DNA of 64,000 nt from Triops longicaudatus (GCA_022885665.1 JAGQDJ010000036.1:124001-188000), one strand, 5' to 3'; shown: positions 1 to 14,379, counted from the first letter of the stretch. Numbers and translations: made by a program. The notes: generated by a model not told the origin, from the sequence alone.

Positions 1-3000
1 TTATCCTCCACCTCTTCCTGCCGCCCTCGCTTTCGGTCAGTGCTGGGATGCAAAATAGGAGAGAAATTCAACAAAGTTCCCATTTTCCCCAAACATAGCA
101 GAATCCCCTTAAAAATAGAAGGTAGGATAAGAAAAAAAGTTTTAAGAGCGTTGGCTGGGGACAAATTGGTTGACAGATCAAAAGCCCCTCTTTTCTAGGT
201 AGGGTGAAAAGGGTCTCGCTCGCGACAATCCCTCCCGTTGATCCATCAGCAAATACAAGGATTGAGAGAAGCCAACTTTAGGGCTTGTCAATGGCCTCCA
301 ACCCGACAACAACCATCATACCATCAAGATACACCACCACCCACACCCGCCTAAATCCTTTTCATCGTTCCCAATAGCCCTTCTTACCTTTGTGCCGGTA
401 TAAAAAAGATATAGACACTCCTTATTTTGACAGCATTTTCGTTTTTCGGACGAAAGTTAACATCAACCCTTCTTTACGTAATAAAGAGGTGCGTGTCGAT
501 GTTTGCATCCAGTTAAAAGCTTTGTCTTCGCGACCCCGCTCGACGATGCAGGAAGGGGGGAGGTTTATCAAAGAGGGGTTGAATATACTTTGTAGTATAC
601 TGGAAGATTTTGTACGACACACTCCGCTCTCTACCTTGAGCTCCGGACACATAAAGAGTGAGAGAGTACAAGAGCCATGGCTGGGTTCTCGAGAGTCCCT
701 GGAGAGCAAGTTGGAACAGGAGAGAACGAAGAAAAAGGGTGGGGAGGTGAGGGTGAGAAGAAGGTTACAGGAGTCGGGGGTCGAGCCCTATTGATCCAAA
801 GTGGAGTCGCGACTCAGGAGCCGCAGCTACCCTACTCCCCAACGTCCCCCCTGAGGCTCACCCCACTTTTGCCCCGAGGTACTACGTTGGATCACTCATC
901 CCCGGCAGCCAAAGGAGGCGCTCAACAATGAAAACCTGCAACATTTCTGCCAGCAAAGGTGAACTTGCACTACGCTAGCACGCAACCCTTTGGGTTCTTC
1001 TTTCCATTCCCTTTAGGGTCCAAGGCTCCGAGGCGTAAAAGCCTTGCTGAGCGTAACAAAAGCTACAGGCAAATTGATAGACAGCAATGGGCAGAAATTT
1101 GAGCCTAATTAGCCCTAATTTCGTCCCGAGTAAGGTAAACTGAGCTACTTTGGTGCAATTCTTTTTTTTTTTTCTTGTTCAAGGATTTTCTTCTAAGGAT
1201 TTGGTTTTACTGCCCGTAGAGGCGAAAAGAAATGGTGAAGAAGGTAGAAACAAGGGGGGAAGTGTACTAGGTCTATTTGTCTTTATTTGAGGTTGAATTG
1301 AAGTGACATGGCACGGCATTCTAGGAGCCGCAAGGAAAAGGAAGAGAAATGACAGAGAAAGGGAAAGAGAGGTAAGGTATGACTGCAGAAATGTCAGGTC
1401 GTCGTGTGGGTTTAGGAACCAGCGAACTTGGAGGGAGAGGTTCAGAGCATTACTTAGTCTGCATACGAAACGAACTTGCCTTTCAAACCAGATCGACATC
1501 TCTGTTTAGAAGCGCGCTACTCAGAAAGTCCTAGGTCCACCCCACTTTGCCAGTAATGTAGGCAGACAGAATGATAACGCCTATCCTGTCTTATTAATCA
1601 GGAAGTAATTGGTACCTTTTTTCTAGCAAGGATTACAATAAATCAAGTTAGGAAAGGTTAGTCGTGTTTAATGCATGATGCAGAAACGGACACAGTAATT
1701 CACTTGTTTCTTACAGAGAATACCTAATACTTATATGTAATAGGTAAGTATTCTGCTGCTAACTAGTGCCAAATTTAGGAGGGTGAAGTTTACTCTCCTC
1801 AGAGTGCTTCAAGAAATTGCTGAAGAAAAGCAACCTCTGGAATTTGATGGCTCATAGGGAAGATCGCATAGCTCAACTTATAAAGGTTATCGTAGTTTCT
1901 AGATCAACGTGTTGCTTTAGCTCCCGCATGATGCTCTAATGCTGATTCCGTTGTTTGCTTTGTTGAGTCCGCACCAATATTTCTACTCCAAAGAATGTCT
2001 CTGCCTCCTTGGTTAACCTCCAAGCACTATTTTTCTTTCTTCCACACTTTTACATTTTTTCCCTAGACGTTCGCTCAAGATCATGAACTTCTTGACTAAT
2101 TGCTCACTTCGGAGTACGAGCCAACTTATTTCTGTGAAGTTATCGAATTGCTCCACATTTTGTATCTCCCTCACTTCAAGCAATATTTTTCCTGGCTTTT
2201 CATGTAAATATATTATTTTACCAAAAAAAGAAAATATCCCCAAAATGTTCAAATCGATATAGCCAGTCTTTTAGAAGAGAAAAAAATCTGTAGCAGCTAC
2301 AAATTAGCGGGTTTGGGCCCTTACCAGGTAACGCAATCGATTCACTCTCTCACTTTGTGTGTATACACGCGAAAGAAAGAGGAAGAGGGTGTAGAGGAAC
2401 GAACAGTAAGAAGAGAAAAAAGCAGGAGAAAAATGAGTCGCACGTTCTAGTACTGAAACGACCATCCGAAGGTGAAGAACAACAAAAAGAAGACGAAAAA
2501 GGACACTCAGAGTAGCAGCAATACGCTTGTTAAAACGCAAACGCTTGGTTTATTTCATTGGATGGTTCAAGTGTTGCAGATGGGGACTGAATCAGCCCCA
2601 AAGAAACACGGGTGCTCAAAGTGCTACTAGAATTCCCTTTAATGCTGTCGTATTTTGCAAGCAAAACAAGGCATTTTGACCCATTTCTGCACCTCGCAAG
2701 ATTTTTATTTACTTTCATGCGACCCTCAATCAAAATTATGCCGTTTCGGCAACGCTTACAAATTGGAGACGTAATGATGTAACGCCAACGCTGTCGGAAT
2801 GCGTCGATCTTTCCGAAATTACTCGGTATATACTGAAACTCCGACAGGACAAGTCTCCTTTTCTATGTCATTTTGACCTGTCAAAACCAAAAATTGTCTG
2901 AAGCAACCACCCGCTGTTACAATTTTGGTCCTCTCCTTGTCCAACTTTTGTCAGGTGTATTATTTATGACACTCGGTCACGATTTAAAATATAATAGCTT

Positions 3001-6000
3001 TTCCTTTTTTTTTCGTGACCAACGAACACACAGTTCAGGAATTGCGGAGGCACGTGTTCGAGGATCATTAGTCAAGGTCATGAAGAACCTTTACACCAAG
3101 CTAGATTTCTTTATTGTTTCAAGTGATCGTCAAGTGCAGTTGGTTACTGTTAAACGAGAATACAAATAGTGTTAAAATTACTGCCGACTTTTCTGTCAAC
3201 GTTCAGCAGAAATTTAAAGTAATGACACACAAATGTAAAGTTATAAACAAACAAATTTCTTATTGTTTTCACACAAAATACCACGACTTAATGTTGACAC
3301 TAGAATGTATTGAAAATATTGTTCCAATATTGGATGTAAGAAAAAATTGAAAGTAACCAAAAAAATCTTAGTTTGTAATTCAAAACCAATTTTATGTATA
3401 GAAAGTTTTTTTCTCTTTCGGTTATTTGCGACTATTTTCCTACTTTTAACATTTCAAGATATCAACAGTATTTAATGTTTGCTTCAGTAGAAGTCGTCCA
3501 GTCCAAGCTTTTGTACAGGAAAAGGAAACAGCAACCGGGGCTTCCAGCACACATGGCTTTTTACTGCATGTGTAGCCATACTGGGCCTATTGGTTCTCGT
3601 AACCAGGTAAACTCGCCACCTTGCACGTAAGGGGCGGAAGGTGCAAGTGCATTGTGTGAGGCTTGACTTGGAACTGTTATTTCAGCGTCGCCTTAGCAAC
3701 GTCACCACATCGATGGCCTTTTTAGTCACCTTTAGCTGACCCTTAACTTGTCTCAAACTTCAGTCTAGTCTGCTAGGTACAACTTTACTCCCTTTTTTCC
3801 CCTCCTCCACCACAAAAGCACTATAAACAACCGCCATGCTATATTCGACCATAAAACACAGGAAAAAGTCAACCATAACCTTCCTATGCTTTTCTGCACA
3901 ACAACTACTTAACGATCATGCATAAATTTACCTCCTATTCTTTCATGGCGAGTTCGACTCGCCGCTTCACCTGCTTTGCACCCTCCGATCAGTAATATCT
4001 GGAAGGTTAATTAACCAGTATGACCCCCGGTGGTATTTGCGTGTGTTGCAGATGACTGCGGAAGGAAAAATGACGCGCTAGTGGCCGTTAAATAATGAAA
4101 CGAATAAAAAATGAAAATGGTACACCCGAGGCTTTCCAGGTTAGCTAACGTGAACTTGTACGTTGTGTACGTCTCTTTGCCTTGGTTAGGACCTCAACAC
4201 GATCGATGCTCTACCGCGATTAGACCTCCTCCAACCATCAGCGAGGGAAACATGCCATGTGCTGGGATTCTCGTGAAACTCTCAAAATACAACTTCCACT
4301 CTCTTCTTTTCTGTGCTTTTTGTTTCTAAGAACACTCTAGCAGGAGAGGATTGTGTTATACATATACAGTCCGTTATTTTCAGTGGTGGGTGAAAGGAGG
4401 CAAAGGTTAGAAATAAGTAAAAGAGTAAGAGAAAAGACGAACCCCCCGGTACACGAAAGAGTTCAGGGGAAATAGTTCTGAATCTATTGTTACAACACGA
4501 AGATTGTATACCTCTTTCCAAGGTAGACGTGACGCTATTCAGAAGCTGGGGCAACTGGAGGCTTGCAAGTAATCATCCAAAGAGGGCAGGGAGATCGAAC
4601 CACGTGGCAGAGAATGCCAGCGGTTCTTAAATCATCCAAAAGTTCAAAAGTTTCCTTTGAAAATACCTGAGTTTAATTAAATGAGCGAAAAAGAGATGCG
4701 TTGACATCCTTCCGCTAGCATTTTTCGTTTAATGAACGAATGGATAAGATGTACAGAAGTCAACTTTACCCCGAATGGTTGACATGGAGCTTTGTGGAAG
4801 TGTTAAGATTTTGGATATCGCTGTAACTCACCCTCTACGAATTAAAGCATGTACTACGCTTAATTTACAGCGAACAAGCGAGCAAATTTCTTCCGAGTAC
4901 TATCCAGTGCGGTTTCTTAAGTCACATAATTTGACGAAGTCTTCTCCTGTTCTAGCATTCTTACTAGTGTAGCACGTAAACAGATCTGGTGGCCAAATTT
5001 TTCTCTCGATTTTTGAGAAGGTGAGAAAATTCTAGGCCGGTTAAAGTAACATCATTCAATTGTTTATGGCCAAGTCCATTCATTGCATACCCTTTTGTAC
5101 TACCTAGACTGAAAAATCTACTGATTTGTTCAATTTCTTAAATAGTTTTCTGTACTTAAAATAAATATCCAACGCTTCGCTATAATATGTCCAATTATTC
5201 CATACTTCGCTCTTTAATCTTCAAAACTATTGTAGTGCATTTTAAGTGTTCTTACAAGCTTCCAATATCATGAACATAACTGCAGAATCAACACTGAACT
5301 TTAACCTCATTCATACCCTAGATACCTTTCAAATATCACGGTTTCATGCTTTGGTGAGAAACTTTCCTATTGGTCATCTCCAGTTTGTCTACCCTTGCCA
5401 GAAAGAACGCTTTCGAAAATGACATCACGGACACTGTCGACATTGCACAAACCCCCTTAACATCGACAAAATATCATACAAGTGCGTGTTAACTAATGCA
5501 AAGCATTACTAATCCCCAAAGTTTGTTAACTATGATTCGTGAGCTAAAGGTCAAACAGGGTCACCTATCGCATCGATCTTAAACCAAGCCTCTTTTGCCC
5601 CCCGGGCATCGATTTACTTTGCTGGGCTGGGCGCACCTGGCAACCTGGGTGTATATGTGTGTATGCTTGCCTACATGTTATGTGTGTGTCTTGGATGTTG
5701 GGAGGGGCTGTAGCCCAAACAATATCCATCCCCCAACACCTCATTTTTTCATCCCTCGCTACCTTATTAATGGGGACCGGAAAATAGGGTTTTGTTTGCT
5801 GTGGCAACCGAGCCCAAACTCCTTTCCTTAGCACGCTCAACGTGAAAGTCACATACTACAAACATGTATAGGGCGAACAATCCGATGGATTGCTTCTTTT
5901 CGTTGACTTAGGATGTCGAAAGAAGTATAAGTTTTATCCAGGCGTCCGGCTATTACTTTTTACGCCAATTCCTGCTTGCGTTCAAGGTAAAGGAATTACA

Positions 6001-9000
6001 CACATGCTTAGCTCGTTAAGTGTATGCAAAACTCATTAAATGCTGTGGATGTGAGTGGTGGAAAAACTGTCAGTTCAGTTTACGTAGAAGCTCAGGATTC
6101 CCTGTACGGCTAACGATACAGCTATCTTGTCCTCTCAGAATGATACATTTTCGCTTACGTTGTCTAACGTTCCCCGCTTGCACACACGCGTGGATTATGA
6201 AAATAATAGAAGTAATGATGGAAGGGGAACAGGAGCTGGTCAAACTAGTGCGTTACAATGTATGAAAGCAGTTATAGGATTAACACCTGTGCGTCTGGTA
6301 AACTTTTCCAGCTGTTTTGGAATTATTACTCAACAATACACGCGTTATCATCTTTTTAGTTAACTTTCGTTTCTATTCGAACATTGTTTATTAAAGTTAA
6401 ACACAACTAGGACTATAAGGATTATTATAGGAATGGTACCGCAATTCATTGCGAAACTCTTTCGACTGCTCTGAGTCCCAAACTTTGTTCTTGGATTGGG
6501 GAAACATTTAAACACTTAATATTTTTTTAAAAAAAATAACCCAAATAATAAAATATGACGCTTCGGGCGTTTTTCTCAAATTTTGACACTTTATGTGTTG
6601 AGAATTTCAATGAACCTGAAGTTCTGCATAAACGTACAGAAAACTTTTCAACTATAAAAAGTGGCATTGCTTTTTCGTTATCTTTGTAAAACATTGAAAT
6701 CAGACATTATTTTAATATGGTTTAATCAAGGCTGCTGAATTTGCTATAGAAAACTGTAGACTATATTTTTCTGAATTGTACGTCACAGTTCACTTAGTTA
6801 AACTGGGGTACACACGGACGTGTGCAAAAACGCTCAAGTCATAGCATAAAAAATCAGCAAACCTTAATTGCGTAAATTAATCATTTTTCTAAGAAACATA
6901 GGTTACTACCATTATAACAGCATAGGCGATTTCAGTAAAAGAATTTAACAAATACTGTATTTAAGGAATAAGCTAAAAATATAAAATTATTTTTTTAACA
7001 CGACACATTGCTAGTTGCTCGACCTTTAAGTAAACGTGTCATCGATCGCATTTACACAACTTTGTTACTCAATCTTTCGCTGATAGGTTCTTAAAAATTA
7101 GCCGATAAGATTTTCCATAATGACCGAATGCTAGCTTTTAAAAAATCGTCTTTATTTTTAAGCAGGAAAAAAATATATCTATTAGAACAGCTCGGATTGT
7201 TCACTGGAAACCTTATATCTGAATGAATAACTACTAGCACTTATTGTGCCAAAAAATTGAAACATTAAGCGCTGACATATATACGACCTCCTTCACATTG
7301 TCTTGATATTTACTATTTTTTCCATTGACTGCACTGCAGATTTTTTTACACGACTCCAAGAATCAACGCAGCAAAGGAAAGCTCAAAAATTGAATTCAAT
7401 GGTTCCACTTTGCTCGTACTTTCACTTTATTTTTATAAGCTGGTCAATTAATAGCTGGACAGGTATAGTCAACGAAATGAACTCCATAACAAAATAATAT
7501 TTTTTTTCTGGGCAAGATTCGCGCTTCACTTACTTTCCCGTACAAAGAGAATGATTCTTTGTCTGATCTTCTTCCTTCAAATGCTTATTTCCTTCCTTTC
7601 GGAAAGAAAAAGCCTGTCTGCATGCCTCCACTTTGGTCTGTTGCTTTGTTGTACCTGTAGGGCAGGTGTCTTTAGTCATGTGCGTCCGAGCAGAACCATT
7701 ATTTTTGGGGGCCAAATACGGGCAAAAGGACACTGACACCTCCCTTCCTCTTTAAACTCTTCTCCCCTTAATTTTTTGCCGCTCACTTCCCCCATTTCAT
7801 TCAAGTTCTTGCAAAGCTTAACATTTGTCGCTAACCACACAGCAATAAGATACAGCACCACTAAACCAAATTCTCCAACGCGCCTCAAAATGATCCATAA
7901 AACAGGTTCTCTACATCCCAACCCAATTAAACTTCAGGAAAAAAGCCTGACCACGCCCCATCATCTTCTCCCCAAAAGTGTTTTTTCCTTGCAGGAAATT
8001 AGATAACTGTCCAATGGGTGTGATCTCCAAACTTCTATCGATCCGCCCCGCCTCCGTAACCCTTCAAGCCCACGCCCATTTTTATGACCGCCTACTACTG
8101 TATCGGCACGTGACCTGTACTTAGCAAAAATTATGACTTCCATTGCTCGTATCTTTACGTCACATTCTGTAAGTTATTTTGTACCAGCGTAATAAGCAAT
8201 GTACAATTTCTATTAGTCTAATTTTAAATATATTTTCGAACAAAATACTTACGAATGTTAACAAATCGGAAAAAATAGTATGTTTTTAAAAGCAAATGTG
8301 CACTATAAATAAACTAAGCTTTTAAATATAATAACCGAATTGAATTAGAGAAAATGTATATAAAATTTGTTCTTAATTTTTTTTTAACGTTCTGTTATTA
8401 CAATAAGTTGCTATATTTTCGTAGCTTGGCTTAGATTAATTGTATATTATTTTTTTTCTTTTCTTGGCGCATTATTAGTAAATCGTTAAAGATTGTTACG
8501 AAAAATATTAAAAAGAAGCTCGATTTGGGAAATTTTTTTACTAATTAGAGGTTTTGGTGAATTTTCTGGATTTTATTCGCTCCGATGATTGTTACAGAAG
8601 CTACAGACTCACCCTTACTTTGGTGTCCAATCACGCGGCCAATTTAATTGACGTGATGGAGACAAATCACTGCTGGAGTTCTCCCTCTCTTCTTTTTTTC
8701 TCCCTTTCGTATGCTTTCTTTTCAACTTCACCCTCCACGTAAAACCAGTTCTTTAGGTGCCTCTCTACTACCAACTTGCTCACGTTTTTCGACCATCCAA
8801 AATACGGTGCCAGAGAAAGAAAGAAAATTACGAACAGTAGCCAAAGAAAACGGGACGTCAAGCTATTCTTTCAGGCCCAATTGAAGACGCTTAGATCGTT
8901 CACAACTGCAGGTCACGTTTTCTCACACTTTCCTTTCGTAACCACCCCTTAACCACCCCCTAATCAATCCTGAAACTTACAGTGGACGTCAAGCCTATGC

Positions 9001-11104
9001 AAAGTGTTCCCAACCCAACGTCAATAATGTCATTTTCAACATCACCCATTTGTCTTCTCCCACCCTAACCCCAACCTTCCTTTCGCTCGCAAGATAGTTA
9101 ATGAAGTTATCTCCCCTTCTTTCCTCACTCTACCCCTTTTTACGCGCCCCTGAGTAAATTTGTCTCTCATTAGCCATTCACAGCACTAGAACAATAATTT
9201 GCTCAATTCATAAAAAATTCTGGACGTAAAATTAAGACTAAAAGGAGAAGCAAATAGAAAGCCTATTGTGAAGAGTAAAACAAACTCTAAAAAGTGAAAA
9301 ATAAATTAAACAATGAAAAGTGAGCGATAGAAAAATAAACGAAACTCAAAATGTCGGGGTAATTGGACGACACTTTTAAGGTCAACAATTTTTTTAATGC
9401 TAGTACCTCGTCTTCCGCCGTAGCCGTGTTGACGGAATCCATGCTTTGGCTGAGCCCGTCCATCCTGCTCAGCAATAAACCGGGACTGGGCATTGGCTGA
9501 CAGGCAAATGGTCAAATTCAACGGGACCAAAATCACTCGAAATTGCCGCCAAAAGGTTGAGTTTCCTTTCCAAAGGCTCAGACTTCCCTTCGTTTGAAGT
9601 TCACAAATATCCAAACGGACGAATTTTGTTATTTTCTTTATGGTGTTCTATAATGTCTCCAGAGCTAAAGCACTGTTTAGTGTACTCGAAAAGCACTGCA
9701 CGCACTTAAAACGAAGAAATTTAGGCTATGTCACAGATTCTTTACTCGAGATCTACCGTAAGCTTGTCACGTTAACGTTGTAACTTTTCCTGTGAACAAA
9801 AAATAATTCAAATTATCAACGAACTCTCCTAAGAACTTGTTATAAACTGAAACGGTAACAATTTCTGTCATTAACAGAAAAATTAATCATATAACGTGCG
9901 ATGTTTTAGTCTAATGATCTTTCTTGCGAATTTTCCTTTCTTTGAAGAAAAAAATAAAATAAAAGACTTGAAGTGAACTCTTGGAGTCTTTTGCCTATTC
10001 ACGCTTGCAATTTAGAACTTACGTTTTTAGGTAAGTAAGGTGAAAATTTACCAGCCCCTGCTACATCTTTTGTTGCAGCGTAGTTGTTCGGTCAAGTAAA
10101 GTGAAAATATAGTTCGTGAAGTCAACGAATCACAGAACTCAACAAATAAAGGTTTAAAAAACGTGCAACGTGGCCGTGACGCATTGCAATTCGTCCTGGA
10201 CCCCCTTCTACCTCAACCCGCCCTGCCACAGTTCTACCTTTTCAAATAGACAAGTTTTCCCAAAACGATTCCACCTGACTCATCACGAAATAAGAGCATC
10301 GCTAAAAATCTTGTGGACCAAGCCATTTGCACGTGCGCCTTGGAAGCTTTCTTAGTTAAAACTCATCTTTTTTTATTCGTTTGAACTTTAAACCGGAACG
10401 TTCTCACTGCAAAGTTTTCTGTAAAAAAAAAAGAAAACAAAGCCAAAATAAAAAGGGACTTTCTTCCTGTACTGACGAAAAACTGCCAACTCGGTAAGCA
10501 CTTTTTCCAACTGATGGAATTTCCCTTCACTCTTGAGAAGTCACTCAACTTACAACGAAAACAAAACACGTAAAAAAACTCCTCAAACTATCGTTTCAAA
10601 TTAAATTAAATCTAAAGGAGAAACTTTTAAAAAGCGTTCGAAATGGTATTACCTTTACTCGAGTCAAAGTTCCTGTAACAGACAGAAGCAGTTCAACTTG
10701 CAGCTGGGGAACGTAGAGGATAGCACACACAGATGATCCAAGAATTGGGACAGGTGTGCAGGTGGAAAAATTCGTTCCCGTCCAACAAACAGACACCGGA
10801 AAGACTGACGCTCGCCAGGTAAAAACGACGCAGGTATAAAACTTTTTCGTCCTTCCCCAAAAACGGAAGAGAAAAGGGAGGGAGGTGGGAGGAGAAGAAA
10901 AATGTGGGAGGGTTGGTCCAGGAACTTCCGAAAGGGGTGGGTAAATATATATACAGCTAAGGTTAGTAAGTTCCTTGGTGGCTAGGTGTAATCCTGGTGC
11001 AAGAGTGATAAGCCCAGACACAACTGGTGACGAGGAACGCTCAACCTCGACTGCCATCAGCCACGCGCGCTAGCAGCGAACAAGTGCCTTGCTTCTTGCA
11101 ATGT

Positions 11105-11126
11105 TACCACGCCTGTAGGCGTGGTA
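11105..11126. repeat. perfect 9-bp hairpin
   Basis: The sequence taccacgcc, then loop tgta, then ggcgtggta forms a perfect inverted repeat of 9 bp with a 4-base loop. It stands alone, without a T-run that would suggest a Pol III terminator and without repeat partners elsewhere in the window. It may be a chance palindrome or a dimeric transcription-factor site. Confidence 0.5.
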
Positions 11127-12118
11127 CGTTACATGGCATTGGTTAAGCTTTGCAAAAAAGGAGGAGCGATGGTGTTCCTTACCGTGCGCTGTGGTACGAA
11201 CGCTCTTCTTGGAACTATTGACACGCTCACAGAACTTGAACTGTATCACAAACTCCTTGCGAAAAAACACGCATGTGAATTATGAACAAGAACGGCTTAG
11301 GAGTATGCTCCTTGGGAGAATTTTCTTCTCCTTCTTCTAGAAGCTTGCTAATTATTTAGCCAGTGACTTGATAACCCAGCTTTATAACTCTATTAACGTA
11401 CCCGTACGATCGAGAAGTTGTGTTCGAAAAGTCGTGCGGAATGGAGAAGTTAGCCCGAAATGTCTTTTAACTGCGAGGTTGCTTTGTTCTAAATGCACAT
11501 TGGGTTAGGAAGAGGGATATAAAGGGTGCAGAGTGTAAGAAGAAAAAGTTAATTCGGAAACTCTCCCAGCGGTTTAGTTTACTCTTTTCTCACGCGAACT
11601 GTTTTCTACTACTACTGCGGGATGCACGCTTGGTTGACCAAGTCAACCAACACAAAAGTCCACTGAAAAACGTACACCGGATCAAGGTTTTAAATGGGAT
11701 GCTACTACAGATACTTGCAATTTTACGTAACTTAGGCAATCTAAATATGGACGTTTTTATTGCATTTCAGCATTTGGCCTTGACTTTTGAAATACAATTT
11801 GCAGGTTCTTTACGAATGGATAATCAATAAAGAAATAACGTATTTAGGTACACTTCAGTCGATTTGAAAGATAAAAACTAACGCCAATCGAAGGAAAAAG
11901 CATATCTTCGATCAGATTACCAGCACCGACAGAAATAAGACGAAAGTCTTCTACTGAGACGTATAATATTTTCACCAGAGAGGCATTTTTTTTTACAAAC
12001 GTGTAAAGAATTTTGCCTTTTGAATTACATGTCTATATAATCAGCTACCATTTTTATTTATTCGAAAAAATGGTTGTAGAAGTGAGGCAAAGAATCAAGT
12101 TTTAGAGTGGACACCCAC

Positions 12119-12210
12119 GTATGTGAACATGTGCATGTTAACATGTGTGTATATTGTGTGTGTATATTGTGTGTATATACATAACATGTGTGTATGTTAA
12201 CATGTTAACA
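12119..12210. repeat. GT/TA-rich microsatellite with GTTAACATG words
   Basis: Imperfect runs of tgtgtgta and tgtatat alternate with the words gttaacatgt and acatgttaac. The block is therefore partly self-complementary, with gttaac palindromes at both ends. This is a simple-sequence repeat and carries no coding potential. Confidence 0.75.
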
Positions 12211-12223
12211 AGTGCTTTAAAGT

Positions 12224-12301
12224 AACTTCGAGAGTCACCCAGTAACAGGCCTCGGCCTACACTGGCGTACAATTATAAAAAAAAGAAAACTTCGAGAGTC
12301 A
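12224..12301 (+). mobile_element. short A-tailed retroposed fragment with 14-bp target-site duplications
   Basis: The 14-mer aacttcgagagtca occurs at 12224-12237 and again, identically, at 12288-12301. Between them lies a 50-bp insert with the core agtaacaggcctcggcctac followed by a short spacer and an A-rich tail. A perfect direct duplication flanking an A-tailed insert is the signature of LINE-mediated retroposition, so this is probably the 3' end of a 5'-truncated SINE or LINE. A related core with an A-tail occurs at 23183-23230. The family is not one I recognise. Confidence 0.75.
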
Positions 12302-12816
12302 TCACACATTTATTTTTTATTCATTATATTATTTATTATTTTCACGAAACACTTCAAAATCGGCACCTTGAAAATCTGGTCCAAATGTCAGCTACCTATA
12401 AAGAAAGCCCCTAGAAATTCCACAACGGAAGTAAGCGACAAACATTAAGATAAAAGTATTTTAATATGTATTGCTTTGCTTTAAGTACTCACAGATATTA
12501 TTGTTTTGATACAGAAGCGGAAAATCTAAAATTTAACTCAGAAGCGGTAAAAAACATCAGAATGAACATGGAGTAGGGCACGCTAGCGCAAATGCGGTGG
12601 CACTAGATTATGCTTCAACCACCTGGTTGATATTTAACAAAGCACCACCCTTTTGAAGTTTGGACTTTTCTCACAAATCCTGACGCTTCGGTACTACATG
12701 CACCATTCTGAGAAGTCTAATACTCAAAGTAAATAGCTATTTGTAGAACATTAAATTAACTTACGTATTTTCTTACAAAAATGGCTAATTACACATTCCT
12801 CTTGAAATCTGACAGG

Positions 12817-12877
12817 CATAATATTCAAAATTGAGTAATATTATATTAAGGAACATAATATTCAAAATTAAGTAATA
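12817..12877. repeat. 24-bp direct repeat, two copies
   Basis: The 24-mer beginning cataatattcaaaatt occurs at 12817-12840 and again at 12854-12877 with a single difference. A third, shorter echo (actcaaaattaa) follows directly. This looks like a local tandem duplication in AT-rich DNA. Confidence 0.7.
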
Positions 12878-13389
12878 CTCAAAATTAAATATAACTCAAC
12901 AACCACAAAGCAGAATGAACGCAAACTTAATACTAAATTGTTAGAATAGTGTTAGGAGAACAATCTCCAATAGCGCTACAAAGCAGAACGTAAGAGATCT
13001 GAAAGGAGACTGTTGTAATTTAGTCCCATGGCGGAGATTAAATCTTCTCCTCTAAATTCTTATTAGTCAAAAGAACTTACCCTATTATTTATCGAAGCAA
13101 CACGAGTCATTATAATTGCGTCAACCTAGCAGACAAATTCTATTTTCCAGTCTTTTATTCGCAAGATTTACTTGAACAAAATGAAGAGAACAACACGTTC
13201 ATGGTTATCTAATTATAAGGACCGGAAGTTTGGATACCGTACAAACTTCTTGTTGCAAGCTGAAGTAGTTAGTGAGTTAAAAGTCAGACGAAACTTTTTG
13301 GGCTACTAAACTAATTGGTTAATTCATATCCAAGTATGATAAGAATTCGAAATAATGCAAGAGGAAAAAGTATTATCTACTTGTCTTAT

Positions 13390-13483
13390 ACAAGAGCAGG
13401 AAGGAAGTTTCCGTAACAGGTAAAGAAAATCTCAGCTTCGTACACTACACAGCATTACTTCCTTATAAGTACTCGACTTCCTT
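13390..13483. repeat. imperfect inverted repeat around GGAAGGAAG
   Basis: The left arm, near 13390-13408, reads caagagcaggaaggaagt. The right arm, near 13467-13483, reads cgacttccttcctcttg. The arms are reverse complements over about 16 bp with one inserted base, separated by about 60 bp. It could be a foldback remnant or a chance purine/pyrimidine match; no target-site duplication was seen. Confidence 0.45.
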
Positions 13484-14357
13484 CCTCTTGCGGGCTGAAT
13501 ACATTAACTTACAATTATAAACGCTATAGCCCACTTCTAGTTTACTATCAACTTTGATTGAACTTCCTTGGATTATGGACGACATCCAAACAAAGGACAA
13601 AAGGAACTTTCTCGCCAAAGTTTCAAGGTTCTCTTTCCCAAAATTGCACCCCTAAGTGGTACATCTCTTTCACGCTTTAATAGTATTACGTGGATCTATC
13701 GATAACCGAACTGAAGTGAATTGGTTGAGTTGTTACGGCCTCGTTATGTCAAATTGCGCGCCAACCATAACGAGCCTCCCGTTATACCCCTATTTACACC
13801 CCACCTTACCGGAAATGGAGGAGCCGAGTTTTTAAATGGGAAGACACACGCCTTGCACGCGGCTTCCGAAATCTTGGACTATCTTGAGCAGCCATCTGAA
13901 GCCACAGAGCAAAACGTCAACCTTCAACAATATGTGCTTTATTACTGCTAGAAACATAAATGGGCTAATGTACAAAATAACTTATATATACAATTTGTCT
14001 TTTACGCAACAATTAATACACCGCATAAATCATCTCAAAGGAATCAGAAAGGATGTAACAAAATCATGTATTATGTGCGAGGTAAAAAAAATACTGGTTA
14101 CTTCACTGAAGTGCTATAGAACTGTAAAGAAACCTTCCTTTAAGCTTCATTATGCCATCAAAGACATTTAATTTGTAAATTACGTTTTCATTCGCATTCA
14201 CTTCATTCACATTCAAATTCTGGCAAGTTCTGAAAGGGCTCTCAATGAATTACAATACTTTGCAAAGATAAAAGTGCTCCTAGAAGGGCTCTGAACTTTT
14301 GTACACTTGTAACATTGGGAGGATCCTCTGTTAGGTACAACTGAATCTTTCGCCGTT

Positions 14358-14379
14358 AAAAAAAAAAAAAAAAAAAAAA
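14358..14379 (+). repeat. A22 homopolymer
   Basis: An uninterrupted run of 22 A is followed by gaaaaagaaaaa. It could be the tail of an old retroposed copy, but I found neither a flanking direct repeat nor a recognisable body upstream. I record it only as simple sequence. Confidence 0.8.

Noticed and set aside
4590..4620. Possible minus-strand tRNA B-box (ggttcgatc)
   Set aside because: The bases around the loop are not complementary and no cloverleaf can be drawn.
10596..11057. 153-codon minus-strand open frame starting MAVEVERSSSPVVSG
   Set aside because: No family resemblance, low-quality Phe/Ser/Thr-rich tail typical of translated pyrimidine tracts, and no consistent splice partners.
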